NCBI GenBank assembly: GCA_949840915.1 | Contig: CATKXY010000017.1 | Coordinates: 1-48,300 of the forward strand | DNA: 48,300 bases | Direction: 5' to 3' | From: an uncultured Lachnospiraceae bacterium | GTDB taxonomy: Bacteria > Bacillota > Clostridia > Lachnospirales > Lachnospiraceae | Part shown: in pieces, positions 26,488 to 35,045 of the stretch | Position numbering within the stretch: the first letter of the stretch is position 1 | Layout of the letters: each line of letters starts with the position of its first letter | Program-made: the position numbers and the translations under genes | The notes under the pieces: generated by a model | Told to the model about the DNA's origin: nothing | Databases searched by the model: none | Seen by the model: the letters and a program-made list of their open reading frames with translations, nothing else

Positions 26488-26526
26488 AACGGCAGGCGGA
26501 CCGTTTTTGCCGTATGTGCCGTTTTC
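26488..26526 (+). terminator. Possible terminator after small membrane protein
   Basis: AACGGCA (26488-26494) and TGCCGTT (26517-26523) then TTC, with internal GCCG alternatives. Weak stem and loop, low confidence. The rest of 26527-26710 holds no gene I can support; it has one GCACTG/CAGTGC dyad near 26639-26667. Confidence 0.35.
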
Positions 26527-26710
26527 AAAAGAGGATGCGCTTGTTCTGTTTGCATGGGACTGCTTAAACCTTTCCGTGTATAAGCCGTCGGAAAAACGGC
26601 AGTCCCTCCTGCAGACAAGCGCTGCTTCGTTTCTTCAGGCACTGTGATTCTCCACTCTCTGCAGTGCATTTCCCACACATCCAACCATATGAATAACAGG
26701 AGACAGATAC

Positions 26711-29700
26711 ATGAAGAATGCGGACAGAGCGGCGGAGGAACGGTACCTGAGGCAGACCATCAGGGTCGTGCGCGACAATGTGGAGAATTATGAGCGGGAA
26801 GTGACCCGGATGCAGGATGAGATCGACGAGATGCTGGAGCATTACCACGATAATGATGTGGAATTGTGGAGCGCTCTGAATAACACGATCACTTTAAACG
26901 AACATATGAAGCGGGCGTTAGAGAGAAACAGACGCGCGCTGGAAAAGCCGTATTTCGGGAGAATTATCTTCTTTGATGAGACGCTTGGCAAAACGGAATC
27001 CCTCTATATCGGTAAGGGCGGTATATCTGTTGACCGGACCAGTCAGATTGTAGTAGACTGGCGGGCTCCCGTGGCCAACGCATATTATGAGAACGGTCTG
27101 GGAAAGTGCAGCTATACCGCTCCGGACGGCAAAGAACTGCCCATAGATCTGAAGCTGAAGAGAAATTTCGAGATAGAGGGAGAGAAGCTTCTGGACTATT
27201 TTGACACAGAGGTAGTCGCAAACGATGACCTGCTGATGAAATATCTGTGTAAAAATAAGGAGGCGGTACTGGGGGAGATCGTGGCTACCATCCAAAAGGA
27301 GCAGAACGAGATCATACGCAGATCGCCCTATCACAATGTGATCGTACAGGGAGTGGCAGGCTCGGGCAAGACCACGGTTGCCATGCACCGCATTTCGTAT
27401 ATTTTATATAATTACAAGGAACGGTTTCGGCCGGAAGATTTCTATATTGTGGGAAGCAACCGCATTTTGCTCAATTACATCACGGGAGTGCTGCCGGATC
27501 TGGATGTGCATGGCGTCCGGCAGATGACTATGGAACAGCTCTTCATCCGCCTGCTGTATGAGGATTGGGATGACAAACGCTGTCATGTGAAGGCCGTGGA
27601 GGGAGAGCGGGAGGCTGTCAAGGGCACAGAACAGTGGTACGGGGAGCTTGTGAACTTTATCAGAAGACTGGAGTGGAACAGTATCCGCAGGGAGGATATC
27701 CGTCTGAATTCCGGGGATTTTGAGGAGGAGACGTGGAATCGTGGCGGCAAAACGGTGGAACTCATGAGCCGTGAGGCTGTAGAGCGCTATATCCGGCAGA
27801 ATCCTTCCGTCTCCGTTCAGAGCAAGATCAATATGTTAAACGAGAGGCTTCTGGCAAAGATTAAAAACGAATTTCTGGAGGAGCATTCTCACTATACGGA
27901 GGAAGGGCAGAAAGCCGTGCTGAAATCTTTCCGGGGACTCTATGGCGCAAGACAGTGGGCATATTCCATCTATGATATGTACCGGGATTTCCTGACGGAG
28001 CAGAGACAAAAAGGATATGCAGTGACAATTCCTGCGGACGTCTATGACGTGTACGATCTGGCGGCTCTGGCGCTGCTTTATAAGCTGGTGAAGGAGACGG
28101 AGGTGATCAGCGAGGCGCATCATGTGGTTATTGACGAGGCGCAGGACTTCGGCATGATGGTATACCGGGTGCTGCACGATTGTATCCGGGACTGTACTTA
28201 CACGATCATGGGAGATGTCTCTCAGAACATTCATTTCGGCTATGGACTGGGGGACTGGGAGGCGCTGCGCAGACTTTTTCTTCAGGATACGGGAGATTCC
28301 TTCGGCGTTCTGAAAAAGAGCTACCGCAATACAGTGGAAATATCCGACTTTGCCACCGCAATCCTGCGTCACGGCAATTCGTTTGTCTATCCGGTGGAGC
28401 CCATTATCCGTCATGGAAGTCCCGTCAGACTGGAGCGGATCAGGCTTGACGGGACTGATAGACAGCAAAGTGCCGCGGTATGGGATGCTTATGCCCGCCG
28501 GGCGGCCCGAATCTGCGGCGCCTGGCAGAAGCAGGGCTATGATACCATTGCCGTGGTATGCCGCAATGCGGCTGCAGCCAGCCGTTTTTCATCCGTGCTT
28601 TCTCAATATATTGATATTATGGAGAGCGACCTGGAGAAGGCCAGCTTCGGCAGCGGGATTTTGGTTCTGCCTGTGGAATATACGAAAGGTCTGGAGTTTG
28701 ACGCGGTGCTCATATGGAATCCCACCCGGGAGGACTATCCTGTGGACGACGGACATGCCAGACTGCTCTATGTGGCCGCGACGCGGGCTCTGCATGAGCT
28801 CTGTGTGTTGCATGGAGAAAATCTGACAGGACTGCTCACGGAAGCGCCCAAAAGTCAAAATTCACAAAAACTCACAGAAAAAAAGGAAGAGAACGGATCG
28901 CAAGACAACACAGAACCGAAAGCTGCGGAAAGCATACGGAGAGACAGCGGCGGGACAGAAACGGCCGTCGCTTCGCTTCTGCCAAAGCGCGCCAGAGTCC
29001 CGGCGGCGGCACCGAAAACCATGCAGGTACGCACTGCTGCAAAGGAGACTCCATCCTCGGTGCGGCCCGCCACCAATTACGGGAGTGCGGCATTTCCTCC
29101 CAAAGCAGTTCAGCGTGCGGAGAATCATGCTGCCGAGACAATCCGGAAAGACAAAAACATTAAGGGCGCTATACAGTTTGGGGATATGCCGGCCACAGAG
29201 CTGCTTCGCCCGGTGGGCCATGCGAAGCCGAATCTCAGCATCCGCTGGGCTTTTCGGGAGAGCGACGGACTCCGGCTTCAGAGCCAGTACGGCCTTCTGC
29301 GCATCAGCCCTGTGGGGAGCGCCATCCTGCGCATTACCTTTGCCAAGGGCTCCCGGATCCGGGAGAGTGTTCCTCCTCAGATCAAAGTGAATCGCGTGGA
29401 AAAAAACTGGAAATATCGGGATAACGGGAAAACCGTGGATATATCTGCGGGGGAGATCACCGCACAGCTTGACAAGGCTTCCGGAACCCTCCGGTTCCTG
29501 GACGGTGCCGGCAGACTGTTGTTTTCTGAGCGCAGTAAGGACTGCAGAATATTGGAACAGGGCGGCAGCCGCTGGTACCTGGAATTCGAAAAGGGAGAGA
29601 CACTCTGCGGAATCGGGAAGACAGGCAGAGAGCTCCTGAAGCTCAGAGGCAGTGCGCGCTGTATCTCCCGGGGAGACGGCGCTTTGCCATTCCTCCTGTC

Positions 29701-29872
29701 GGACAGAGATTACGGAATCCTGCCCGCCGCCGACGGCCTGTGCTATTGCTGTGATATACCGGCTTACGGCACTCACTTATATACAGAAGACGAACAGATA
29801 GACTATTATGTAATCTCCGGCAAACGGCAGAATCTCCTGGGCGCATACGCATTCCTGTGCGGATTACAGTAA
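26711..29872 (+). CDS. HelD-family SF1 helicase with GH31-like C-terminal beta domain
   Basis: 1053 aa. N-terminal antiparallel coiled coil (about 5-75), then a UvrD/HelD-type ATPase: Walker A GVAGSGKTTVAMHR (about 214-227), DEAQDFG (475-481), QNIHFG, KSYRN, and ARLLYVAATRA in the second RecA domain (ending near 700). HelD proteins bind RNA polymerase and release stalled complexes. Residues about 710-820 are Ser/Ala/Lys-rich and probably disordered. From about 850 to the end there is a separate beta-rich domain (YGLLRISPVGSAILRITFAK, KTVDISAGEITAQLDKASG, ETLCGIGKTG, LPFLLSDRDYGI, IDYYVISG) whose motif order matches the N-terminal galactose-mutarotase-like domain of GH31 glycosidases, without the GH31 catalytic barrel. 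ACAGGAGA ribosome site. The helicase part is certain to family level; the GH31 resemblance is by eye. Confidence 0.85.
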   Translation: MKNADRAAEERYLRQTIRVVRDNVENYEREVTRMQDEIDEMLEHYHDNDVELWSALNNTITLNEHMKRALERNRRALEKPYFGRIIFFDETLGKTESLYIGKGGISVDRTSQIVVDWRAPVANAYYENGLGKCSYTAPDGKELPIDLKLKRNFEIEGEKLLDYFDTEVVANDDLLMKYLCKNKEAVLGEIVATIQKEQNEIIRRSPYHNVIVQGVAGSGKTTVAMHRISYILYNYKERFRPEDFYIVGSNRILLNYITGVLPDLDVHGVRQMTMEQLFIRLLYEDWDDKRCHVKAVEGEREAVKGTEQWYGELVNFIRRLEWNSIRREDIRLNSGDFEEETWNRGGKTVELMSREAVERYIRQNPSVSVQSKINMLNERLLAKIKNEFLEEHSHYTEEGQKAVLKSFRGLYGARQWAYSIYDMYRDFLTEQRQKGYAVTIPADVYDVYDLAALALLYKLVKETEVISEAHHVVIDEAQDFGMMVYRVLHDCIRDCTYTIMGDVSQNIHFGYGLGDWEALRRLFLQDTGDSFGVLKKSYRNTVEISDFATAILRHGNSFVYPVEPIIRHGSPVRLERIRLDGTDRQQSAAVWDAYARRAARICGAWQKQGYDTIAVVCRNAAAASRFSSVLSQYIDIMESDLEKASFGSGILVLPVEYTKGLEFDAVLIWNPTREDYPVDDGHARLLYVAATRALHELCVLHGENLTGLLTEAPKSQNSQKLTEKKEENGSQDNTEPKAAESIRRDSGGTETAVASLLPKRARVPAAAPKTMQVRTAAKETPSSVRPATNYGSAAFPPKAVQRAENHAAETIRKDKNIKGAIQFGDMPATELLRPVGHAKPNLSIRWAFRESDGLRLQSQYGLLRISPVGSAILRITFAKGSRIRESVPPQIKVNRVEKNWKYRDNGKTVDISAGEITAQLDKASGTLRFLDGAGRLLFSERSKDCRILEQGGSRWYLEFEKGETLCGIGKTGRELLKLRGSARCISRGDGALPFLLSDRDYGILPAADGLCYCCDIPAYGTHLYTEDEQIDYYVISGKRQNLLGAYAFLCGLQ

Positions 29873-29942
29873 AAAGCGATGCGGTTTTCCGAACTATTTC
29901 TTATCTCAAAATGTGGTTGGCAAATGAATCAAAAAATTGTAG

Positions 29943-29971
29943 TTGAAAGTAGAATATTGCGGGTGTATAAT
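29943..29971 (+). promoter_or_regulatory. Promoter of OFA-type transporter gene
   Basis: TTGAAA (29943-29948), 17-bp spacer, TATAAT (29966-29971); gene start at 30041 after an AT-rich leader. Confidence 0.7.
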
Positions 29972-30040
29972 GATACCGCCTATTATTAATTGCTCTACAG
30001 AATGGAGATAAAAAATAAAAAGCAAAGGAAGAGATGAGTT

Positions 30041-31417
30041 ATGGAAAACAACACAAAAAAAGGCGGCTGGCGCACCAATAAATGGGTTCGCGCAGCAATT
30101 CCTGCACTGCTTTTGCACTGCAGTATCGGTACTGTTTACTGTTGGTCTATCTTCAGCCAGGAGATTGCCGATTACATCGGTTTTTCCAAAGGCGCAACGG
30201 AGTGGGCATTCAGCTTTGCAATCTTTTTCCTGGGCATGTCGGCGGCATTCCTCGGAAATGTGGTGGAGAAGGATATCCACAAATCCTCACTGATCGCTGC
30301 GATCTGTTTTGCGGCAGGTATGGCGGGGACCGGTTTCTTCATTTATTATGGCGGACTCCACAAGGGGAGTATGATCGCGTTGATCGGTATTTATGTGTGC
30401 TATGGTTTTATCATGGGCATTGGTCTGGGAACAGGATATCTTTCCCCGGTGAAGACGCTGATGCTGTGGTTTGAGGATCGAAAGGGCCTGGCCACCGGTC
30501 TCGCAGTGGCCGGCTTCGGTGCAGCGAAGGCTATCGCAAGCCCCATCATGCAGGCCATGCTGGATAATCTGGGGCAGGGGGGCATCTACAAGATGTTCGT
30601 GATCCTGGCCATGGTGTATTTTGTGATGATGTTCATGGGACATCTGCTCCTTAAGAAGCCTGAGGGCTGGCATGAGCCGCAGACCAAGGACAAGAGCAAG
30701 AGTATGATGGCGGTGATCAAGTCCAAGCCTGTGACCAATTACATAGGTATCTGGCTGATGTTCTACCTGAATATCACCTGCGGACTGGCGCTGATCTCCC
30801 AGGAGAAAATGATTGTGAAATGTATCGGTCTTGCCGGATTTGTAGGCATAATCTCAACGGTGTCCGCGGTGTTCAATGCGGGCGGCCGTCTGGGCTTCTC
30901 CGCATGGGCAGACACCATGAAGGACAGAAATACGATTTATAAACTGATTTTCGTGTTGTCCATCGTATTTACCGGCCTGGTGATTCTTACCGGCGGTATC
31001 AAGAACGGAGAGGGCAATATTGCGTTGATCGTTTTGGTGCTGGCGCTGATCTTTGTGGTCAATGCAGGTTACGGCGGAGGATTCTCCAATGTGCCCACGC
31101 TTCTGTCGGATCATTACGGTATGGGCAATATCAGTGCTATCCACGGTCTGACCCTCTCGGCATGGGGCGTTGCGGGACTCACCGGCAATCAGATGGCAAA
31201 CTGGATCGTAAATACCTTTGGCCAGGCAGAGCAGATCGGGCACGCACTGGCGGACGGGTCCGTGGAGATGATCACGGTGAACCCCACCGGATATCAGTGT
31301 GTACTGTATGCCACCATAGCGCTCTATATCCTGTCGCTGTTGATCTGTCTGTTTATGGTCAGACCCACAGACAAGGCGTTGCAGGCAAAGGCGGCAAAAA
31401 AAGCGCAGAAAGCCTGA
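30041..31417 (+). CDS. OFA-family MFS transporter (oxalate/formate antiporter-like)
   Basis: 458 aa, twelve membrane helices. TNKWVRAAIPALLLHCSIGTVYCWSIF at the N-terminus and GFIMGIGLGTGYLSPVKTLMLWF followed by DRKGLATGLAVAGFG are the hallmark loops of the oxalate:formate antiporter family. C-terminal half has GYGGGFSNVPTLLSDHYG and ISAIHGLTLSAWGVAGLTGN. Substrate is probably a small carboxylate, not determined. No oxalate-degrading genes (frc, oxc) are nearby, so the oxalate name should not be taken literally. Ends at a shared terminator facing the convergent gene. Confidence 0.88.
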   Translation: MENNTKKGGWRTNKWVRAAIPALLLHCSIGTVYCWSIFSQEIADYIGFSKGATEWAFSFAIFFLGMSAAFLGNVVEKDIHKSSLIAAICFAAGMAGTGFFIYYGGLHKGSMIALIGIYVCYGFIMGIGLGTGYLSPVKTLMLWFEDRKGLATGLAVAGFGAAKAIASPIMQAMLDNLGQGGIYKMFVILAMVYFVMMFMGHLLLKKPEGWHEPQTKDKSKSMMAVIKSKPVTNYIGIWLMFYLNITCGLALISQEKMIVKCIGLAGFVGIISTVSAVFNAGGRLGFSAWADTMKDRNTIYKLIFVLSIVFTGLVILTGGIKNGEGNIALIVLVLALIFVVNAGYGGGFSNVPTLLSDHYGMGNISAIHGLTLSAWGVAGLTGNQMANWIVNTFGQAEQIGHALADGSVEMITVNPTGYQCVLYATIALYILSLLICLFMVRPTDKALQAKAAKKAQKA

Positions 31418-31442
31418 TTGAAAAATAGAAACACGAATAAAA

Positions 31443-31483
31443 AGAGTGCCGGGAAGGTTGTGGAAGAACTTTCCCGGCACTCT
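31443..31483. terminator. Terminator between convergent genes
   Basis: Arms AGAGTGCCGGGAA (31443-31455) and exact complement (31471-31483), extendable to about 18 bp with one G-U pair. The A-run at its left gives a TTTTT tail for - strand transcripts; on the + strand no U-tract follows, so it mainly serves the - strand gene. Confidence 0.85.
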
Positions 31484-31524
31484 CTATATAGTGCGTTATC
31501 CGCCTGTTATATATATTGAAATAC

Positions 31525-33780
31525 TTATATATTAAAGTACTCGCGTTCCTGCTCCAGCGTATCCGGGATAGGAGTACCTGAATTGAGCAGTTTCTGGCGG
31601 AGCATATCGATCTGGTGGCGTTTTTGGGCATTACGCATCCGGTGCTGGGCCAGAAGCTCGGCATAGAGCGGATTGCTGTCGAGCTGGGCACAGATCGACT
31701 TGGTGAAGGGGCAATAGGTGAAGAAGATTTTTCTGGCCACTTTGTTCAGTCTGGGGGAACCGTTGCCCTCAAACATCACCCACTGCATATAATCGCGCAC
31801 AAACATTTCTTTGAAACTGTTTTTGGCCTGCAACAGTCCCGAGCGTACCCGTTCCTTTGCCTCCGTGCTCAAATCGTGATTTTTGCGGTAGAACTGGATG
31901 TAATCGAAGTATTCGCTTGTGAGGGACCGCTCGCTGACATCGTTCCAGCGGCCGCCCTGTATGCGCTTGCAGAGCTCCCAGCGGAATTCTCCGGTCAGAC
32001 GCAGGAATGAGGTGGTAAGGTCTTCCATATGGAAAATGGAAAAGCACATCCGGCCGTGAGTGTTTCGCTTTTTGCCCTCGATCTCCTGCCACATAACGCT
32101 GCGGATGCCCATGTTGGGGAGCAGGATGACATCGGGCAGATACTCCGAATGAATGTCTGTCTTGCCCATGACATCAATATGATCCATATCAAGCCCGGTT
32201 CTGTAGAAAGCGGAGAAGTCCACACGGCGGACCTGCTCGATGGCCTTCACCATCTTGGTCACGTTCACATACGCCGCGTCCAGACCCTTCAAGGCATTTT
32301 CCTTCACAAAGAGAGGACAGAAGGAGGCGGGGCGGCCGAAGGTCATTTTATTTACCGAGGGGAAGAGATTCTGCAGCTCATAATTGACTTTGCTCATGCT
32401 GTTGCTCTCCAGCTCCATGAGGTCAGTCTCGGTGATATTTCCGGTGAGCTTCTGTTTATGGATAAAATCGGTATAATCCTGGTCAAATTCGTTTCGGCTG
32501 GGTTCCTTTCTGCCCTGGAAGATAGCCATCAGCCAGTGATAGAAGGTATACAGGCCAAACTCGCCGGTGTCGGTCATACCGGCAGCCATATGCCGGAGCG
32601 TTTCGGCATTCTCCGCACCCGCAAGATCCTCGTCCACATAGCCGAAATAGAGAAACATCCACACAGCTTCAGGAATATCGGTCTCTTCCAGCGTCCGCTC
32701 AAATACGGCCGTGTAGAGCACATAGAATTCTTCGGTGAGCACCCTGCGCAGCGCGCACACCTTATCCTCCGTGGAGCTCTTGTCGGGAAGCTGCTTATAA
32801 TCCAGGACATGCTTGCGGAAAGAGTCTGCAATGCCCAGATTGTTTCCGGCAAAGTCCAGAATGATATTCAGCGATCCGGTCAGCTCTGTGGAGAGATCGG
32901 CGGAATGCTCGGTTTCTTTGGCGGTGGGATTCAGATTGTCGGTAAACTGCTGCATGCGGGCGCTTGCCTGCTCGGCCGGGATGACAAGTTTATCCTCAAA
33001 CTGTTCCTTCATGCGGCGGATATCGTTCAGCAGACCGGGTTTGTCCTCGCAGCTGTTGTCCAGTTTAAAATACAGGGAAGTATAAAAATCAAACAGATCA
33101 TTGCCGCTCTCATTAAAATAAAAAGCGGAAATCTGCTGCTGATAGTGGAAACGGCTCTCGAGGCCGGTCCAGGCATTCTGGAAGTCCAGACTTCCCCGGT
33201 GAAGCACCCCCATGGATACGGAGGACTCCCGGATAAATTCCTTAAAATGTTCGCCGGCATAAATATGACCCAGTCCCAGATAGTATCCGTTGAGCCAGGA
33301 TTCCTCGGTCTCCTCCTCCAGATAGGCATTCTGCTCCTCAAGACCTTCTAGGCTCCGGGGCTTTAAGAGATATCGCTCGCAGATCGTCCGATATTTTTCA
33401 TAATCGTCCATCAGACTGCGGTAGAGACCGCTGCAGGTGACTTCGGACAGGGATAGACGGTTTTGCAGCGTATTGATCTGGCGGCAGGCCGAGAGCAGAA
33501 AAAAGCGGGCCATATCCGCATTTTTCTGCATCAGATCGCTCAGCACATTGACGCTTGACAGCGGATAAGTCAAAAGGGTTGCATTCTCCTGGACCGTGTA
33601 ATTCAGGAAATGTATCTCCGAACAGATCTCGCAGATGCCGATAATGTCTCCTTTGCTCAACAGATAGAAGCCCCCGGGATAGTCCACCCGCACTTTGCCG
33701 TCAGTGATCAGATGAAGGGCAGTCATGGGCTGCCCGTATGTATAAATTGCTTTTCCTTTTTCCAATGTAATTCCAGCCAT
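31525..33780 (-). CDS. Large protein with N-terminal cyclic-nucleotide-binding-like domain
   Basis: 751 aa. Residues about 1-115 look like a Crp/cNMP-binding beta-roll (LEKGKAIYTYGQPMTALHLITDGKVRVDYPG, then LLSKGDIIGICEIC) with a following helix (ADMARFFLLSACRQINTLQNRL), but there is no HTH afterwards. The remaining 600 residues are soluble and mostly helical with no family I recognise; around residues 500-700 there is a Trp/Phe-rich conserved-looking stretch (ILLPNMGIRSVMWQEIEGKKR, GRMCFSIFHMEDLTTSFLRL, FRWELCKRIQGGRWND). Probably a ligand-responsive signalling or scaffolding protein. Start supported by AGGAGG 7 nt upstream. The only - strand gene in the window; divergent from the gene at 33908 across an AT-rich 127-bp gap. 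Confidence 0.75.
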   Translation of the reverse strand: MAGITLEKGKAIYTYGQPMTALHLITDGKVRVDYPGGFYLLSKGDIIGICEICSEIHFLNYTVQENATLLTYPLSSVNVLSDLMQKNADMARFFLLSACRQINTLQNRLSLSEVTCSGLYRSLMDDYEKYRTICERYLLKPRSLEGLEEQNAYLEEETEESWLNGYYLGLGHIYAGEHFKEFIRESSVSMGVLHRGSLDFQNAWTGLESRFHYQQQISAFYFNESGNDLFDFYTSLYFKLDNSCEDKPGLLNDIRRMKEQFEDKLVIPAEQASARMQQFTDNLNPTAKETEHSADLSTELTGSLNIILDFAGNNLGIADSFRKHVLDYKQLPDKSSTEDKVCALRRVLTEEFYVLYTAVFERTLEETDIPEAVWMFLYFGYVDEDLAGAENAETLRHMAAGMTDTGEFGLYTFYHWLMAIFQGRKEPSRNEFDQDYTDFIHKQKLTGNITETDLMELESNSMSKVNYELQNLFPSVNKMTFGRPASFCPLFVKENALKGLDAAYVNVTKMVKAIEQVRRVDFSAFYRTGLDMDHIDVMGKTDIHSEYLPDVILLPNMGIRSVMWQEIEGKKRNTHGRMCFSIFHMEDLTTSFLRLTGEFRWELCKRIQGGRWNDVSERSLTSEYFDYIQFYRKNHDLSTEAKERVRSGLLQAKNSFKEMFVRDYMQWVMFEGNGSPRLNKVARKIFFTYCPFTKSICAQLDSNPLYAELLAQHRMRNAQKRHQIDMLRQKLLNSGTPIPDTLEQEREYFNI

Positions 33781-33907
33781 AATTTTACCTCCTGCTATAG
33801 TATACTACAAAACCATATAAATTTTCTACTGTACTTTTACTAAAAATGTGCTAAAATAAAAATACATATGTGTCAGTTTCTGCGATAGAGGTCTGGAGGT
33901 AAGAAAA

Positions 33908-34381
33908 ATGGAACAGGATATAGAGTACAGGCAGCGTCAGCTGGAGGAATATAAGGCAGCTCTGGCGCCCCTTCTGCGGTATCTGCCGTGGCTGGAGCAG
34001 AGCGCAGGCAAAAGCGCCAGCAGAAATTACAGCGGTGCCGAGGTGGGGGAACAGGTACTGAGTTTCCCGGTCTATGACGGCACTCTGTTGAATTTTGTGC
34101 GGGACGCCAAAAAGTCGTCTTTTATGGATCGCAATTATCGTTACATATACACCCGTAACCGTATTCAGAATCATGCCGATGAGCGCAGGCTCATCCAGAA
34201 GGCGGGTCTGAAGGAATGGGGGATTCTCTGCGGTATCCTCTCCAAATATGTATTGGGCGGACAGACAAAGGGGACGTACTGGAGCGAGGCGGTACAGGAA
34301 CAGATTTTTTATCTGATCATCAGACAGATGAATGAGATCATAAAGTATTGGGACAAGAAGGACAGGCCCCGGGGGGTATAG
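33908..34381 (+). CDS. Conserved hypothetical protein
   Basis: 157 aa, soluble. Helical N-terminus (YRQRQLEEYKAALAPLLRYLPWLEQ), a central beta piece (VLSFPVYDGTLLNFVRDAKKSSF) and a helical C-terminus (KEWGILCGILSKYVLGGQTKGTYWSEAVQEQIFYLIIRQM) with the GG-x-TKGxYW loop. I do not recognise the family. GAGGTAAGAA ribosome site. Possible -10 TAAAAT at 33852-33857 with a poor -35. A TetR gene follows 34 nt later and may be cotranscribed. Confidence 0.7.
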   Translation: MEQDIEYRQRQLEEYKAALAPLLRYLPWLEQSAGKSASRNYSGAEVGEQVLSFPVYDGTLLNFVRDAKKSSFMDRNYRYIYTRNRIQNHADERRLIQKAGLKEWGILCGILSKYVLGGQTKGTYWSEAVQEQIFYLIIRQMNEIIKYWDKKDRPRGV

Positions 34382-34415
34382 GGCATTACAGATATGAGAA
34401 AGGCATGGATCATAC

Positions 34416-35000
34416 ATGGGTGATAAATCAGTACAGAAGAAGCGCTATATTGTGGAGACGGCCAGAAAGGTCTTTATGGAGAAAGGCTTCAAGAAAGTGA
34501 CCATGAAGGACATTGTGGAGGCCTGCGATATCAGCCGCGGCGGTCTGTATCTTTATTTTGAGAACACGAGTCAGATTTTTGCGGAAGTTTTGAAGCTTGA
34601 GACCGAGGAGGCCGATGACGTGTTTTCCGGGAGCATTGCCGAGGATGCCACAGCGGTGGATATCCTGCTGCTTTTTTTGAAGGAGCAGAAGAAAGAGATC
34701 CTGCGAAGGAAGGACACTTTGACGCAGGCAATCTATGAATATTATTTTGAGCATAATCTGCCCAAGCGGGATAATATATTGAAGAAGCAGTTTGATTCTG
34801 CAGCCAAGGTGATAGAGAAGCTGATAGAGACCGGAGTGGACAACGGAGAATTCATCTGTGACGATTGTGCGGGGACGGCCCGTAATATCATGTTTGTGCT
34901 GGAGGGGCTCAAGATTTCGGCCCAGACCACAGGAATCACTTCGGATGTGGTGGATCAGGAGCTGATGTACATACTGCGCGGGATCGGAGCTGATGACTGA
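34416..35000 (+). CDS. TetR/AcrR-family transcriptional regulator
   Basis: 194 aa. N-terminal HTH: YIVETARKVFMEKGFKKVTMKDIVEACDISRGGLYLYFENTSQIFAEV (about residues 10-57) is a textbook TetR domain. The C-terminal helical ligand domain (VDILLLFLKEQKKEI, TAQIYEY-like AIYEYYFEHNLPK) gives no clue to ligand. purL starts 45 nt downstream, and no promoter was seen between, so the regulator may lie at the head of that unit; a MATE exporter lies two genes further on and is a possible target. The start ATG has only a weak purine stretch upstream (GAGAAAGG). Confidence 0.85.
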   Translation: MGDKSVQKKRYIVETARKVFMEKGFKKVTMKDIVEACDISRGGLYLYFENTSQIFAEVLKLETEEADDVFSGSIAEDATAVDILLLFLKEQKKEILRRKDTLTQAIYEYYFEHNLPKRDNILKKQFDSAAKVIEKLIETGVDNGEFICDDCAGTARNIMFVLEGLKISAQTTGITSDVVDQELMYILRGIGADD

Positions 35001-35045
35001 GATAGTCAATACCATTTCAGAATATTTGGAGGAAGATAGAAGATC

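Noticed and set aside
30041..31417. Oxalate degradation locus
   Set aside because: Only the transporter family fits; formyl-CoA transferase and oxalyl-CoA decarboxylase genes are absent.
32029..33351. 440-codon open frame on the + strand opposite the cNMP-domain gene
   Set aside because: Long but with a shadow-type composition (Gly/His/Leu-rich); the - strand frame has a ribosome site, a cNMP-like domain and a terminator with a U-tract.
35001..35045. Purine riboswitch or PurR site before purL
   Set aside because: Only 45 nt separate the genes, and no folded element or box was visible.
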